In this document: positions 32,908 through 44,528 of the stretch, piece by piece
Numbering within the stretch: position 1 is the stretch's first letter
How the letters are laid out: every line of letters begins with the position of its first letter
DNA from: Fusarium oxysporum f. sp. lycopersici 4287
Lineage: Eukaryota; Ascomycota; Sordariomycetes; Hypocreales; Nectriaceae
Length of the DNA stretch: 64,000 bases
Direction of reading: 5' to 3'
Assembly (NCBI RefSeq): GCF_000149955.1
Contig: NC_030988.1
Span: 1,512,109 to 1,576,108 of the forward strand
Notes under the pieces: model-generated
Told to the model about the DNA's origin: nothing
The model's database searches: none
What the model saw: the letters and a program-made list of their open reading frames with translations, nothing else
Made by a program: the position numbers and the translations under genes

Positions 32908-34637
32908 TCACCAGCCCTTGGAGTGGTATCCATCGGTAGCCTCCTTGGAAAAGTATCGGTTCCAGCTGCTCGCGTTTACATCCTCGCTCTTCTTCATGCA
33001 AGACTTCTCTGGATACTGCTTCAGGTCGGCCACGCCGTGTGATGTATGTCGTCGCTTGAGGACGGCATTGGCTGTCGACGACTTCACCTGTCGTTCCCAG
33101 AGGAGGTGACGTCGAAGAGACTCGGTTAACTCAGTCCCCAACATGTTGCGACGAGTGGTGCGAGGTGACAGCGCAGCTTGAGGCTGGATGTGTTGGGGGC
33201 CGGTCATGATGGTCTGAGCGTTAGGCCTTGGTACATGAATAGGCTTGAGACCTGGAAGACGCTTACCCTTCATCATCAGGGGAGCCGCGTCAGAATCATG
33301 ACGTGAAGCACCGAGCGACAGGCCATGGGCCGTACGAGATCGGAGAATGGCCGATGTCGAGTGGGAAGCGTGGTTACCAAGATTGCGGGCGCGATCATTC
33401 TCAGCAAACATGAGAGTAATAAGCGATCGTCGCGAGGTCAAGTTGGGCTTAGAGTCCACTCGCTGGAAGAACTTGTGGTCCATGCTGGATTTGCCGCTCT
33501 CCCCCATTGCGTCCTCCCAGTCTGAAGAGTCGTCATCGTCATCAATGGCACTCTCGTCGATGTAGTCGTCAGTATCCGAGTCTACAGCAGCTTCATCATC
33601 GATTGTTCGTGTCATGACGTTGTTACTGAACGAAGCCTGCTTCTTGCGTGCAGAGAGGAGCGGGTTAGGTCGAGATGAAGCCATGGCACTCTTCATGGAG
33701 CCGTCCTCTTCAGACGAGTCGCCGATCTGACACACGGGCTTCTTGATGATGGGGATGGAGGACTTGCTGTTGCCGAAGCTTTGGTCCTGCTCACTAGACG
33801 AACATGAGCCACCAAGCGCAAAGCGGGTGGGCTTCTTCGATTGCGCCACCTTGGCAGCAAGCGACGACTTGGGCTCGGGAATCGCGTCTGATGATTGAGC
33901 AGCGCCAGTAGTTCTAGAGATAGAAACTCGACGAGGATGGAAGCCGCGCACAAAAGTAGTGAGGGGAGGGCTTTGAGGGGAAGGCTTTGGTGAGCCCTCT
34001 GAAGCTGCAGTAGACTTCACAGGTGATTGAGAGTCGGAACCAGATCGCTCGCAAGCAGGAAGAACTGTCAAGGACTCCTTGGTAATAGGAGCAACAGGAG
34101 GAGGAGCCGACAGAAGACCGTTGTCCTCGACGATAGAAACAATCATCTCCCTAAAGTTACCAGAGCTGATGTGGCATCCACGCTTGCTTCCGGTACTTGC
34201 GTAAGAGTCTGTACGTCGTACACGAGGGCGGGCGACCTCAAGTGGTGCTGATACTGAAGTAAAATCGAGGGCCTCTTCGTCTACGAGAGACGCAACACTG
34301 TCAGATAGTTGAGGCAGATCAGATATACTCGACCCGGAAGAAATGTTCTGCGGAAGAGTCTCAGGGGTAGGAGCCGTCGTTTCCTCGTTGTAGACAACAA
34401 AGGTCTCTTTTTTCAGGATTGGCCAACTTCGCCAGCTGAAATTCTCTAGTCTTCGTCCATGTTCAATAGAGTCTCCACATCGAGAGAAGACTGGCATATT
34501 AGCACATGAGAAGTTAACGTATATAAGATCAACTTACCAGTCAACATGCTATACAGGTTAGTGAGATCGCCAGTGTTGACCTTGTAGATGGCATTCGCAT
34601 CCACGGTCAAGAAGTGAGTATCTAGACCGAAGGGCAT
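32908..34637 (-). CDS. FUG1: AreA_GATA (DUF1752) / DUF3295 protein, FUG1-like
   Basis: Exons are 34637-34538 and 34490-32908 (47-bp intron), giving 560 residues. The N-terminus carries the DUF1752/AreA_GATA motif across the splice site: DLTNLYSMLT, then VFSRCGDSIEHGRRLENFSW. The body is serine-rich and disordered with an acidic block (DEAAVDSDTDDYIDESAIDD, followed by a DDDDSSDWEDAM-type run) and basic patches (residues about 300-430), as in DUF3295. The C-terminus has TELTESLRRHLLWER. This domain pair is that of F. verticillioides FUG1, a fungus-specific nuclear protein tied to virulence and fumonisin production, and fungal relatives. Naming rests on architecture, not on a search. The frame is intact and there is no DNA-binding GATA finger. 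If this is accessory DNA, a core paralog should exist elsewhere. Confidence 0.75.
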
Positions 34638-36867
34638 TGTAAATGAGAATTAAATAGTGTTTTGTTGATAATAGTGTAGTCGTAGAATGTGCAGTCGTCT
34701 ACAAAAGGAGCGTCGGGAACAAGACAGGTTCAAAAATTAGGAACAAAATAATGTAGCAATGATGACTGACACAACAGCTAAACATGCTGGTATGCTGGGT
34801 ACTCCCACTATATAAGCCAAACATGCCATACCGAGACACGTGGGTGTAAACCACCAGAAGCAAAAAAAAAAGATGTTAGATGTTGCCCCTTGCAAGTCAA
34901 TGCATCCTCAATTGCTCAATCATGTCTCTTGGTGGGAGAAGCCAGAAGAGGGCTAGTTTCTAGCTCCATATTGACCTACCGGATAGGCTTCCCCGTCAAC
35001 ATGACACCATCTCAATAGCTTTAGCGAGCGCGGGAACGAGCTTTGATATCTTTGCGCACCACCCTGCATGAGCTGTTCCTTCATGCGGGCGACAGCAAGA
35101 TTGATTGGCTAGACTATCACGGGGCAACGAAACCAACAAGCCGCGACGCTGTCAGGTATGGAGACTTGACACAGGTACTCTGCGTCAAATACGGTATTTA
35201 GGGTGCTTTAGCAATTCCTATGTCTATCGGTTCGCCATTCTATCCCCTTTCCAGGCGCCGTTGCCGCTTCGCGAGTAGCATCAACAGTCATAGAGGGGCC
35301 ATATCAGCAGGCCCATCCCCACGTCCCGTGTCTTATTTTTGGGGGTTCCTATTGGAGGGGCGTGTGCGCTCAACACAAGACCTTCTACAATACACGTTTT
35401 TTCAGTTGGTCAGGGATCAATTCACGTCAATTCATATCAATCATCCAATGATCGTTTGAGTGTACTGGACATCTGGAGCATCCTTCTCAGCACAGTGGCC
35501 AAGTTTGGAACACCAACTGTCAGTTCTGAAGTCAATTGCAGCATAGAGACATGAATGAGTCGGCCCAACGAGATGCAGCTTCAACTAACAACTTGAAAAC
35601 GTCGAAGAAAATGACTACGTGGTTCCTTTCAAACGACAGCGGGAGTCATGCTGGCTCCAACAGAAAAATTGATCCCGAGATGATGGTGAGCTGTGAAACT
35701 CCTGTGGTGGCTCGATCCATGCCTTCTACTCGACGCAGTAGCGTCTACGAGCCTGCTAAGTTGATGAAATGGCCAACAGCAAAGTTGGTGAGTCTTGTCC
35801 ATGTGTCTCTCATGGATAAAATCCGGTTTGTTCATCGTTACGGATCGCAATCACGATTTTGGCTAGTGAGATCTGTCAAGGGCCCATATGAGGAAGTACT
35901 AGTAATTGCTGTTTAAATTACCTCATGAAAGGCACTGTGTATGTAACTCGAAACGGCCAACAATGCTTAACAGTCCCACACGCTAGTCTCGGTCAGCATC
36001 TCGGTTTCTCGATGGGGGCGACACACGCCATGAATCCCTGTCACGGCAAGCAGAGCTGGATAAGATAGTGGGGGTACTGTCATACCCGGCGCATGGTCGG
36101 TTACGAGGGATCTGCTCATGTTGGGGGCTAGAACCATGCTTTCCCCGGGACGCTAGCATCCAGCGCATCAGCCTTATTTCCGTTCCCTGGCGGGTAGGAG
36201 CGGTGGTTGATCAGGCACCCGCAATGAGATACCACAAGATTGCCCTCCACTTTGTAAAGATCTTCTGTGCACCACGGTCCGCAGGCGTTTCAAATGAAGG
36301 CGCAAGACCCATATTCGCCACACCAACTCTTGTGCGGGGGTCAGCCAAGCCACTGTTCAAGCCATATTGGTTCCTACATCGAGTTGGCTGGATGGAAGCA
36401 AACACTTTCTCGAGATTTGATACAGACATCAAGCAATCAATTAACAATACATTATACATAGCTTGCACATACCTGAATAGTCACTCCACCCGAATTTTTA
36501 GATAGGCATCGCAAAGTCTAATGCGTGTACACGATTGTCTGCTACAACGGAGCTCATCAGTCGATTGTGTTTCGGCCATTCCAGCACCCGATAACTTGAC
36601 CACTTTGTCTAGTGAACATAGGTTTTTAACGTTATGTATTTCGATATTCTTTAACTCTCCAAATGAGACTCGTAGGAGATAGTAATTACGGCCGCTGAGT
36701 ATGGCCTTCATGATAGATTAGGGCAAGATAAAAAGAAAGAAACAGAGAAGAACAACAGAAGTAACAAGATTTTCTTGTCACCAAGATTAACAGCAAGATC
36801 AGGACCCAAAACCATCCAAGAGGATTCCGAAGTCCGTATCAGATATAATTACCTAGGGAGGTGTAAG
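34638..36867. other. Intergenic, no gene seen
   Basis: A 126-codon plus frame (35536-35916) and minus frames at 36211-36711 have no recognisable product and no splice partners that I could find. The first part is presumably the promoter of the minus-strand FUG1-like gene. Confidence 0.4.
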
Positions 36868-38284
36868 CTATGTGATTCGGCGCCGCTGGTTTGCTTTGTG
36901 GTGGCATTGCTCTGAGGGAGCTCTTCGTTTAGACCCGGCCCATGCAAACGAGTAACTCGCGAAGCTTGAATACGTAGAACCTTGGCTGGCCCCAGTTATA
37001 GGGCCTATGTTAGGTACTGCAGCAGACTTGATATAGGGGCTGACGCCACTGGTGAGTTCAGCAACCCCAGGAAGCGTACGAGGTGGCAGTTGGTATTGGG
37101 TTGGAGCTAAACGTGGCCCTGGTGCATACTCTGAGGGGTCAGGAAAAACAGCGGAAGGACGTGGGGGGCAGATCAGCGATTTTTGGCGTAAGCCATTCCG
37201 CTGTTTTTCTTTGCCACGAGGATACTGAACTTCGGCGGGATCAGGGATCGCAGGCAAAGGGTGCGGTAAAAGAATTGACTTTTGGCAGGTAGCCGATGGT
37301 AGCGTGTCTGTAGGCCTGCTGGGAAAGATCAATTCGCTAATCTGTCTCCACCTCCTCTGAGGAACAGGTTCCCGGTGACCATCTTGATCAAATTTCTTAG
37401 GAACATCAATGTCTTTCCATTTTTTCCGCTTAAAATCCATCCACACCCCGTCGTCAATAATGTAGTGTTTTTGCCAACGGAGCTTGTTCTTCTCCGTGGG
37501 GTTTTTCGTGCAGCTTTTCTCGTGAATGGCCATTGCCTTGGCTACAGCCTCTTCTCTTAAGTCGCAACAGACCTTTTGCAGACAGTCTTTGCACCAGTCC
37601 ATAGGTGAATGGCAACGGTTAAGGTGCACACTTGGATATGTTAGTGAATTTACTATGATGAGGTGTTATCAGCACTACCTACTTGTGCTCCGATAAGTCG
37701 GGGAACGATTTATCGCAAAAGCTTGGGTGTTGAACCGCAACGACGCACGGGAAGCCATCATTTTGTAGTGAAGAGTGCTGCGAGTTAAGTTCCCTCGGTA
37801 AGGGTGAACTTAGAAAATTGTAGTTCCTATCAACATTAACTGCAGCCAGAGAGGAAGGGATGGCGCCTGTACGTCGGGCCATATCTGCTTCACCGAGCTG
37901 CCACTGCATAGCCTCCGCTGTTGGCCTTGGGACTGCCATCACTTCAGCAACTTCGGCCCGCATCTCTGATTTGGACCTACAGTCTTGTTAGTGCGTATCC
38001 TAGAAGTTTGGCTCAAGCATACTGCCTCCTTACCTCTCGTAGAGTCTAGCGGGTTTGTTCTTGAGCTCTTCGTCACATTCACTTCGTCCTTCGAGGTGCG
38101 CTTGGTAATGTTGGCGGCAGCCGGTAGCACTCCGGCCAGGCAGATGGTTTGAGATATTATCCCATGTGGTATTACATCGTCGAAGCTTGATGATAAGCGC
38201 ATTTTCCTCCCGTGACCACTTGCCGCGCTTCTTCACGGGTGGCTGATCTGCAGCATGAGGAGGCATACCACGTCTGCCCGACAT
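36868..38284 (-). CDS. Myb-like DNA-binding protein with C2H2-like finger
   Basis: Exons are 38284-38034, 37976-37683 and 37630-36868, with introns of 57 and 52 bp, 436 codons. The Myb/SANT-type domain lies at about residues 14-65: RGKWSREENALIIKLRRCNT, DNISNHLPGRSATGCRQHYQ. A helical extension follows (EMRAEVAEVMAVPRPTAEAM). Spliced exons 2-3 form a finger-like SFCDKSFPDLSEHNVHLNRC(H), followed by more Cys pairs and a proline-rich tail with basic KRRAPSEQ. ATG 38284 is chosen as the first in frame. The open frame extends upstream to about 38449 without an ATG (family-like GGQAVEVDFAALLKASGSYE), so the true start may lie in an unseen upstream exon, or the start may be lost. It is probably a nuclear transcription factor. 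Confidence 0.65.
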
Positions 38285-38464
38285 CTGTGTTGAAGCGACC
38301 CGTAGACCTGGCGATGCCTTGAGGGAGAATTGCTGATAAGTGAGAGCTGGAACACGCCGGGTCTGGTGAGGCGGCGAGACAAAAGGCTCATAAGATCCAG
38401 ATGCCTTCAGAAGAGCGGCAAAATCCACCTCGACAGCCTGACCACCCACGATGGATGGCGGTAA
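38285..38464 (-). other. Coding-like upstream extension of the Myb-like gene
   Basis: The same frame is open from 38284 back to a stop at 38465-38467 and has a protein-like composition, but no ATG. A possible acceptor (GGCATAG) ends at about 38465, suggesting an upstream exon. Confidence 0.4.
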
Positions 38465-38467
38465 CTA

Positions 38468-39975
38468 TGCCCGCAAGAGGCAGAGCGGAGATTCGCTCTT
38501 GAGATGGGCCAGCTCGGCGACTTTTGCTGGTTTTTCGGTTGAAGATGTGTAGGCTGCAGCGGTTTCGAGAAGCCTGGCACTACTTGAACTCGTTGTGTAT
38601 CAGGGGCCGCGAATCTTTATGTCTTCTTCCACGGTTTAGATAGTTGAGTTGATTCCAGAGACGTCAACTGTGTTTGTGAGATCGAGATGAAGCAATAAGC
38701 TTGCTACGTCAAATCTTCAGAGAGTAGATCACTTGTGATGTCGGCGTCTTAGTGTCTATCAGCCATGTGGTATAGTAGTAGAGGTCCTCCCGTATTGAAA
38801 CCTGTATGGCGGTGGGCAGCTGAGTTAAAGTATTGACGCGGTTGGGAACCGTTAGCATATAAGTGAGGCGTGTGTTCCCTGTCGAGACGAGCCTTCACAC
38901 CCAGGGGTCGCTCTACCGCTCAGGTAGAGCCCAAACACACATCCAAGTTAGGCTAGCGTGGCGACGTTTCTGATTGAATTCGACCGTTGTGGCGGCCAGG
39001 GTTGAGTGCGTTACCCATCGCCCATCAGCACTTCACAGCGTCCCATTGTCCACTGCGGAAAGAGCATGGTTGATCGATGAACTACTGTAGTGTCGTTCAA
39101 CATGCAAGAAGTCCCTTTTGCTCCACTCCATCCAGATCCTGGCCCAGATGAGATTGTTCGCTGGGTAAACACTAGAGGTATCCGTCACAGCCGCGGGCAT
39201 CTCCATTTGCGGAGTCACATCTATTTCGCAACAAGCATGCCCACAGCCGCGCCGACTTTTACAATCCGCTAAGACTATAGAGATGGTGCAGGTTGTAAAG
39301 GCCATGAATACTATCTAACTGGGCTGACCTGGTTGGTACGTCGAGATCTCCCCGCATTTGCAAACTTAGTTTGCTAAAAATAAAGGAGGCCAATCCACTT
39401 CATCCAAAATTGCCGGGGTGGACTTGCGCTATGACGAATCGAGGATGAACAGTCCCAGATTTCCTTACCCTATACATGCCGTCTATTTCTGTGCACTGGT
39501 CTGCTGCAAGGTTTGATCTCAAGCTGTCAGTACCAAAGTGCATGCCGAATTGCCCTGGCTGATTGATCCCTTCGGGGGCGACGACTACGAAACAAGGTTT
39601 AGCCGGAAAACACGTCCCCGCTTTCGCCAAATGGAGATCGACAAGCAAGCGAGCGAGCGAGCGTTCCTCTCCCATCTTTTGTTTTCGCGCGCACGCAACC
39701 ACAATCATTCTTTCGCTGGCCTTCCATTACATCGCGCTCAGTCTCCCGAATCGTCCTCGAACGGCATCAAGACGCGACCGATCAGTACCCCCTCACGCAG
39801 GCATTCGTTAACGAACGATACGCCGATGCGACGAAAACGCTTCTATACCCAGCTGATTGAGATGATGGCTCATCCCGTGTGGTGCTTCATGCTCGACAAT
39901 AGCACCCACGGTTCCGAGGATGTGATAACACTGGGCTGCCATAGGGGACACATGTCATATATTCCTCCTAGAACT
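38468..39975. other. Intergenic, no gene seen
   Basis: The 171-codon plus frame at 39538-40053 has no recognisable product and lies next to repeat DNA, so I do not call it. A short GCGA run is at about 39645-39662. Confidence 0.4.
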
Positions 39976-40116
39976 GTTAGAGCCCTGTTAACACCACTAC
40001 TACACTTCCCACCATTTTGGCGCCCAAAATTCTTGACCCTAGCGAAGCGCTAACAGCGGGTGTGGAGGAAAATAGTCATGTTCTTATGTTATGTATATTT
40101 TTCGTCCCGGGGGCCG
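39976..40116 (+). repeat. Copy 1 of a direct repeat flanking the 40-kb gap
   Basis: Begins TGTTAGAGCCCTGTTAACAC, contains CCATTTTGGCGCCCAAAATTC and CCTAGCGAAGCGCTAACAGC, and then GGGTG; it runs into the gap. It matches 41007-41100 in the same orientation. Confidence 0.55.
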
Positions 40117-40584
40117 NNNNNNNNNNNNNNNNNNNNNNNNNNNNNNNNNNNNNNNNNNNNNNNNNNNNNNNNNNNNNNNNNNNNNNNNNNNNNNNNNNNN
40201 NNNNNNNNNNNNNNNNNNNNNNNNNNNNNNNNNNNNNNNNNNNNNNNNNNNNNNNNNNNNNNNNNNNNNNNNNNNNNNNNNNNNNNNNNNNNNNNNNNNN
40301 NNNNNNNNNNNNNNNNNNNNNNNNNNNNNNNNNNNNNNNNNNNNNNNNNNNNNNNNNNNNNNNNNNNNNNNNNNNNNNNNNNNNNNNNNNNNNNNNNNNN
40401 NNNNNNNNNNNNNNNNNNNNNNNNNNNNNNNNNNNNNNNNNNNNNNNNNNNNNNNNNNNNNNNNNNNNNNNNNNNNNNNNNNNNNNNNNNNNNNNNNNNN
40501 NNNNNNNNNNNNNNNNNNNNNNNNNNNNNNNNNNNNNNNNNNNNNNNNNNNNNNNNNNNNNNNNNNNNNNNNNNNNNNNNNNNN
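40117..40584. other. Assembly gap (468 N)
   Basis: Gap lies inside the repeat-bounded block 39976-41130, so the assembler probably failed on repeat DNA. Confidence 0.95.
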
Positions 40585-41006
40585 CGCCAGTAGCTGCAAC
40601 CCTAGAACCGTGCATCCTTGGGATAAACCCTTGCAGGAGAAACCCCCAAGGCGGCTACAACGCTGCTCTGTGGGACGAGGTAGTCGCCTCATTCCACGGT
40701 CTCCAGGCAAGCTCTGTACCATTCGACCCGGCGGTTTTGTCAAGTGGTCTCAGCCAGTGAGACAAATTGTCGAAGCCCGGTTGCGTTCCGGGCAGCAGAG
40801 TTCGGTCGTACGGGGGACAATCGAGGGCGCTGAGCCCGGATTGTCGAAGGCTCGCGAAGCCGGAATGTCGGGGTAAGGAGAAGCCGCAAACAACACGTAA
40901 GAAGTAGCGCCCGAAGGTGATGTCAAGAGCTCGCGAAGCTCAATGTCGTTGCAGGCACTCGTCACGAAGAAAGGTCAACTCTCTGAATCCCTTTCTTCAG
41001 GCAGCT
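40585..41006. repeat. Interior of a repeat-bounded block, GC-rich
   Basis: GC-rich sequence with internal near-repeats (TTGTCGAAGCCCGG, TTGTCGAAGGCTCGCGAAGC, and AAGAGCTCGCGAAGCTC). No gene is supported. The long frames across the N gap are artefacts. It may be the body of a non-coding repeat or a retroelement remnant. Confidence 0.4.
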
Positions 41007-41130
41007 GTTAGGGCCCCGCTAGCCCCACAGCTGCCTTTGCTGCCATTTTGGCCTGCAAAAGCTTTCTGCCCTAGCAGCGCGCTAACAGCGGGTGCCAGGA
41101 AAAAGTTTTTACAGGAGAGAGCTTATATCT
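41007..41130 (+). repeat. Copy 2 of the direct repeat flanking the 40-kb gap
   Basis: Begins TGTTAGGGCCCCGCTAGCCC, contains CCATTTTGGCCTGC and CCCTAGCAGCGCGCTAACAGC, and ends GGGTG followed by a run leading to TTTTTACAGG. About 1.03 kb from copy 1. The first 80 bases of each copy start TGTTAG and end CTAACA. Confidence 0.55.
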
Positions 41131-42162
41131 CGATGGTATTGGGAGCAGGCAGTGTCGTGTAGGGTAGTCGAGGCGTCGTGCGTGGCAGTCTTTGGCTGAC
41201 ATGACGTCATGGTCGATAATAACAATTACCTTCTGCAAGCAAGTTAGTAACAGGTGTCCCGGTTAACTTACGTGAATGCATGTTTACTTCAAGGTTCGCT
41301 TTTAATGCACAAAGGCTCGTGCCGGACCGTGCATACCTCATTGATTCTTAACATGTGAATATTTGAGAACCGCCAGTCGCCAATGACACATTGCCTAACG
41401 AAGTTACTGCGCCAGTGAGGTATTTTTGCCTTTTTTACCTACTGGTTTGTCTAGATGGAATGGGATCATTGGGAGCGATGTGCTGTCGAAAGTGTGCGTC
41501 AACAAAGGGCTAGGGTATTTGCTTCGCTTAGTTGTCCTAATGTGGCCTAGATGATATTGCTCTTTCGTGGACGCTGATAGTGTTGTAATAGATCTTTAGA
41601 TAAGTACGTCATCAGATTCCCACTTTCCTTTGTTAGTGCACTAACAAAGGAAAAGAACGATCGAAGTAGTGGTGTAGCATAGTCAGGAGGTGACATGATC
41701 ATTGGCTGACATGATGCATGGCCTGTGATAAGCCAGGATATGAGGCAATTCCTGCATGGCTGCATCAACCAGATGCTTAAGCCGATCACCCGTTTCTGTC
41801 ATGATATGCAAGCAATCCCGTGCTGCTTGGGAGATGTCATACCCTAAGTTTGATGACACGTGCCGACCCGGCTACCGTGAATTACCCCTCCTCCCATCGG
41901 TTGATAAAATTTCGTCTTCCTTATTTAGCCATGGTACTCTCGAGCGCCCCTCTCATGCTGCCATCAAACTCGCCACAGCGGGATTTTTCTCCTCCAGTGC
42001 TACACTGCTTTTTCACCTTGCGACATCTTAAATCGGAATTTTCTTACTTGAATCCCCGCGGCTCGACATTGCCGGAAAGTCTGAACCTGCATTTATCTCT
42101 CTTCCACCTCCCACCCCCCTCCACCTTTTTCTTTTTGCTCGTCGCGCGCATCTGATGAGGCA
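41131..42162. other. Intergenic, no gene seen
   Basis: Short frames only. A near-perfect palindrome TTCCTTTGTTAGTGCACTAACAAAGGAA occurs at about 41626-41653 (hairpin-capable). The last 300 bases are pyrimidine-rich, as in fungal promoters. Confidence 0.45.
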
Positions 42163-42963
42163 ATGTCGACCATGGCCAGCATCACTCGACAAGTCCCTGG
42201 ATTAAACTGTCCTGTTACAGCAGATACTTTTTGCAAGAGTCGTAAGATGCACGTCACTGTGATACCCAAGCGTTCAAGAAGGCGATTTAACCATAAGTAT
42301 AGATATAATTGCAACACCGAGGACACTAGTCGCACATCGATCGAGGCTCACCTCCCAAACCTTCAGAAAATATTTGTCAATCACAAAGTCTATAAGAAGT
42401 TTGCAATTCACTCGAGACATGGGCATTTTAAGTTGGACGAAGATCGAATATTACTCGGAACGACTTCTACTGCACCTTTATGCCGTTGGACTCAACAACG
42501 GAGCATTGACGATGTTGACCCCGGTAACATTCACGGACACATCTTTGTAGTTCATGATGGCGAGCTTATCCCATATGAGTACCATGAGGGTTGTTATAAA
42601 GAAAATATTCCCGAAAGATTCCTCGATGATTTCATCAAATACATACTCATAAACTCGCTCTGTTCCGAGGTTGCTCTCCAAGTCCTACTCCCTGAGTTCC
42701 AAGATCAACTCATGTCAGAAATTGCCTTCGAGGATCAGACAATCATGGTGGATGCTGAATATCTGAACGGTTTGGAACCCGGAAATACTACTTGTTGGAT
42801 ATTTTCTCCTCGGGGGTACACGGCGGGGGAAACGCATGCCATGAATCCAAGTGGCCGCCATGAAAAATACAACGTGGGTGCACCTCTTCCAGATGGGGTG
42901 AAAGGCGTTTGTAGGACGCTCGTTGATCGAAACTTATTGCGCCCCAACTGCTTGACCGCTTAG
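42163..42963 (+). CDS. Conserved fungal hypothetical protein (266 residues)
   Basis: An uninterrupted frame runs from ATG 42163 to TAG 42963. Visible features are a conserved His-rich core (KFAIHSRHGHFKLDEDRILL), GHIFVVHDGELIPYEYHEG, and a C-terminal YNVGAPLPDGVKGVCRTLV block, which I recall from a multi-copy family of unknown function in Fusarium and relatives. There is no signal peptide or membrane segment. An alternative splice (donor GTAGGA at 42911, acceptor at 42963) would replace the last 17 codons with an 82-residue Cys-containing tail ending at 43211. I prefer the unspliced form because the C-terminal block looks family-like. It is convergent with the gene at 43288-44128. Confidence 0.6.
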   Translation: MSTMASITRQVPGLNCPVTADTFCKSRKMHVTVIPKRSRRRFNHKYRYNCNTEDTSRTSIEAHLPNLQKIFVNHKVYKKFAIHSRHGHFKLDEDRILLGTTSTAPLCRWTQQRSIDDVDPGNIHGHIFVVHDGELIPYEYHEGCYKENIPERFLDDFIKYILINSLCSEVALQVLLPEFQDQLMSEIAFEDQTIMVDAEYLNGLEPGNTTCWIFSPRGYTAGETHAMNPSGRHEKYNVGAPLPDGVKGVCRTLVDRNLLRPNCLTA

Positions 42964-42988
42964 TCGAAAGCATCCCTGTTTCATATTG

Positions 42989-44128
42989 TCAGGTTTGCTG
43001 TAACACCCAGATTGGCTTCACAGTACGTTGCTCGGCTACCTCAGTGCCTAACGTTCGTTCTGCCCATATTGTGAAGAAGGAACCTTTGGATGAGTCCGGG
43101 GCTGATTCCGAGGATGGATTTTTGGGAGGCCGCAGAACGGTCAGGATGATTGCGGTGACAAGATCAGATTTAAACACCAAGTCTATGAGACTCAATTTAT
43201 GCAACTCGTAGACGTCTCCTTCCGGCTCCGGGTCTATACATTGGTAAGCACACCTCAACCAAGACATATTTTATACAGAGGGGGATCTCAATACATCTTA
43301 CCTTTGGTTGATTGCTTGTCAATTTCTCTGTCATTCTTGTTATTTGGCTTGTCATTATGTTTTTCAACATCCTCTGATTGTGTCAGCCGCTGGTTGTTCT
43401 CTGAGATGGAACAGCCATGACCATGGCTAGGTTCTGGTCTCTGTCTCAAGGGACGCTCGGCAAATTCAGGTTTGACTTGTTCCCCGTCATCTCTACCATG
43501 CTTCCTGTTTGTTCGTGGCTCTGTTTCTGCAAGACCCTGCAACTGGTTCAAGCCTGGTTCTTTAGTTAATGATCAAGCAGCGTGCTGGTATCTCCTTACC
43601 GCTCTGCCAATCGGGATTCCCTGAAACACGTGTAATCATTTTTTGTAAAATCCCGTTTCGTATAGTCTTGTGACTGAAAACTACAGTCAAATGATAATAC
43701 TTTGTAAGCGTCGGGTACAGAGTGACGATGGCATTGTAGATACTTATATCTATATCTTTTGCTTCTGGACACGATAGCCCAACTAGCACCGTGAGGTTGA
43801 AGTCGAATTCCTTCAACTTATCGATGACATATTGTCGTTTCCTGTTGCCTTTTTCATTGCCAAAAAGGAATTTCAGGTATGAATGTAAATTTTGGATGAG
43901 ACTGCCACAACCTATGCCGCTTTCAATTGCCTTGATCGTACTTTTCCAGCCTCGAACAACATCTGCTTCAATGGATAACGAGCGCATCCGAGAGCAAATA
44001 TTTTTCAAGTCCAAGTCTGAATTAAAATCCAGAACTCGATCTCGGGTCCAATCCTGAATTAAAATCAAAGAACTCGATTCTCGGGTATAATCCAGGAGCA
44101 TCAAACAACCAGATTCTTGTTGAGACAT
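42989..44128 (-). CDS. Hypothetical protein, two or three exons
   Basis: Exon 1 is 44128-43600 (ATG clear), and exon 2 starts at 43553 after a 46-bp intron with donor GTAAGG and acceptor AACCAG. Read on, exon 2 stops at 43288 (264 residues). Alternatively a donor GTAAGA at 43301 joins to an acceptor ending at 43234, and exon 3 runs to a stop at 42989 (341 residues, in frame). Exon 1 has helical and beta segments (LEFDFNLTVLVGLSCPEAKD-like) and no domain that I know; exon 2 is polar and disordered. A 17-bp minisatellite begins about 10 bases upstream of its ATG. Function is unknown. Confidence 0.5.
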
Positions 44129-44138
44129 GATAATAAGA

Positions 44139-44528
44139 GATTCGGCGGGTCCAGAAATTCAGCGGGACGGACGAGAAATCCAGCGGGATGAGAAATTCAG
44201 CGGGGCAAGATATTCAGCGGGACGAGAAATTCAGCGGGACGAGAAATTCAGCAGGATGAGAAATTCAGCGGGATGAGAAATTCGGCGGGTCAAGAAATTC
44301 AGCGGGGCAAGAAATTCAGCGGGACGAGAAATTCAGCGGGACGAGAAATTCAGCGGGACGAGAAATTCGGCGGGTCAAGAAATTCAGCGGGGCAAGAAAT
44401 TCAGCGGGACGAGAAATTCAGCGGGACGAGAAATTCAGCGGGACGAGAAATTCGGCGGGTCAAGAAATTCAGCGGGGCAAGAAATTCAGCGGGGCAAGAA
44501 ATTCAGCGGGACGAGAAATTCGGCGGAC
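44139..44528. repeat. 17-bp minisatellite with higher-order structure
   Basis: About 22 tandem units of the type GAGAAATTCAGCGGGAC. Variants (GGCGGGTC, CAGCGGGGC) recur in a fixed order, so a five-unit, 85-bp higher-order repeat appears at least twice in 44279-44480. The array abuts the start codon of the minus-strand gene at 44128. Confidence 0.9.

Noticed and set aside
39538..40053. 171-codon plus frame
   Set aside because: Runs into a repeat and a gap, with no recognisable domain; antisense frames are equally long nearby.
43199..43420. Membrane-like 73-codon plus frame
   Set aside because: Antisense to a coding exon of the minus-strand gene; hydrophobic look arises from complementary codons.
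44139..44528. CRISPR-like array
   Set aside because: Units are contiguous 17-mers without spacers, in a eukaryote; it is a minisatellite.
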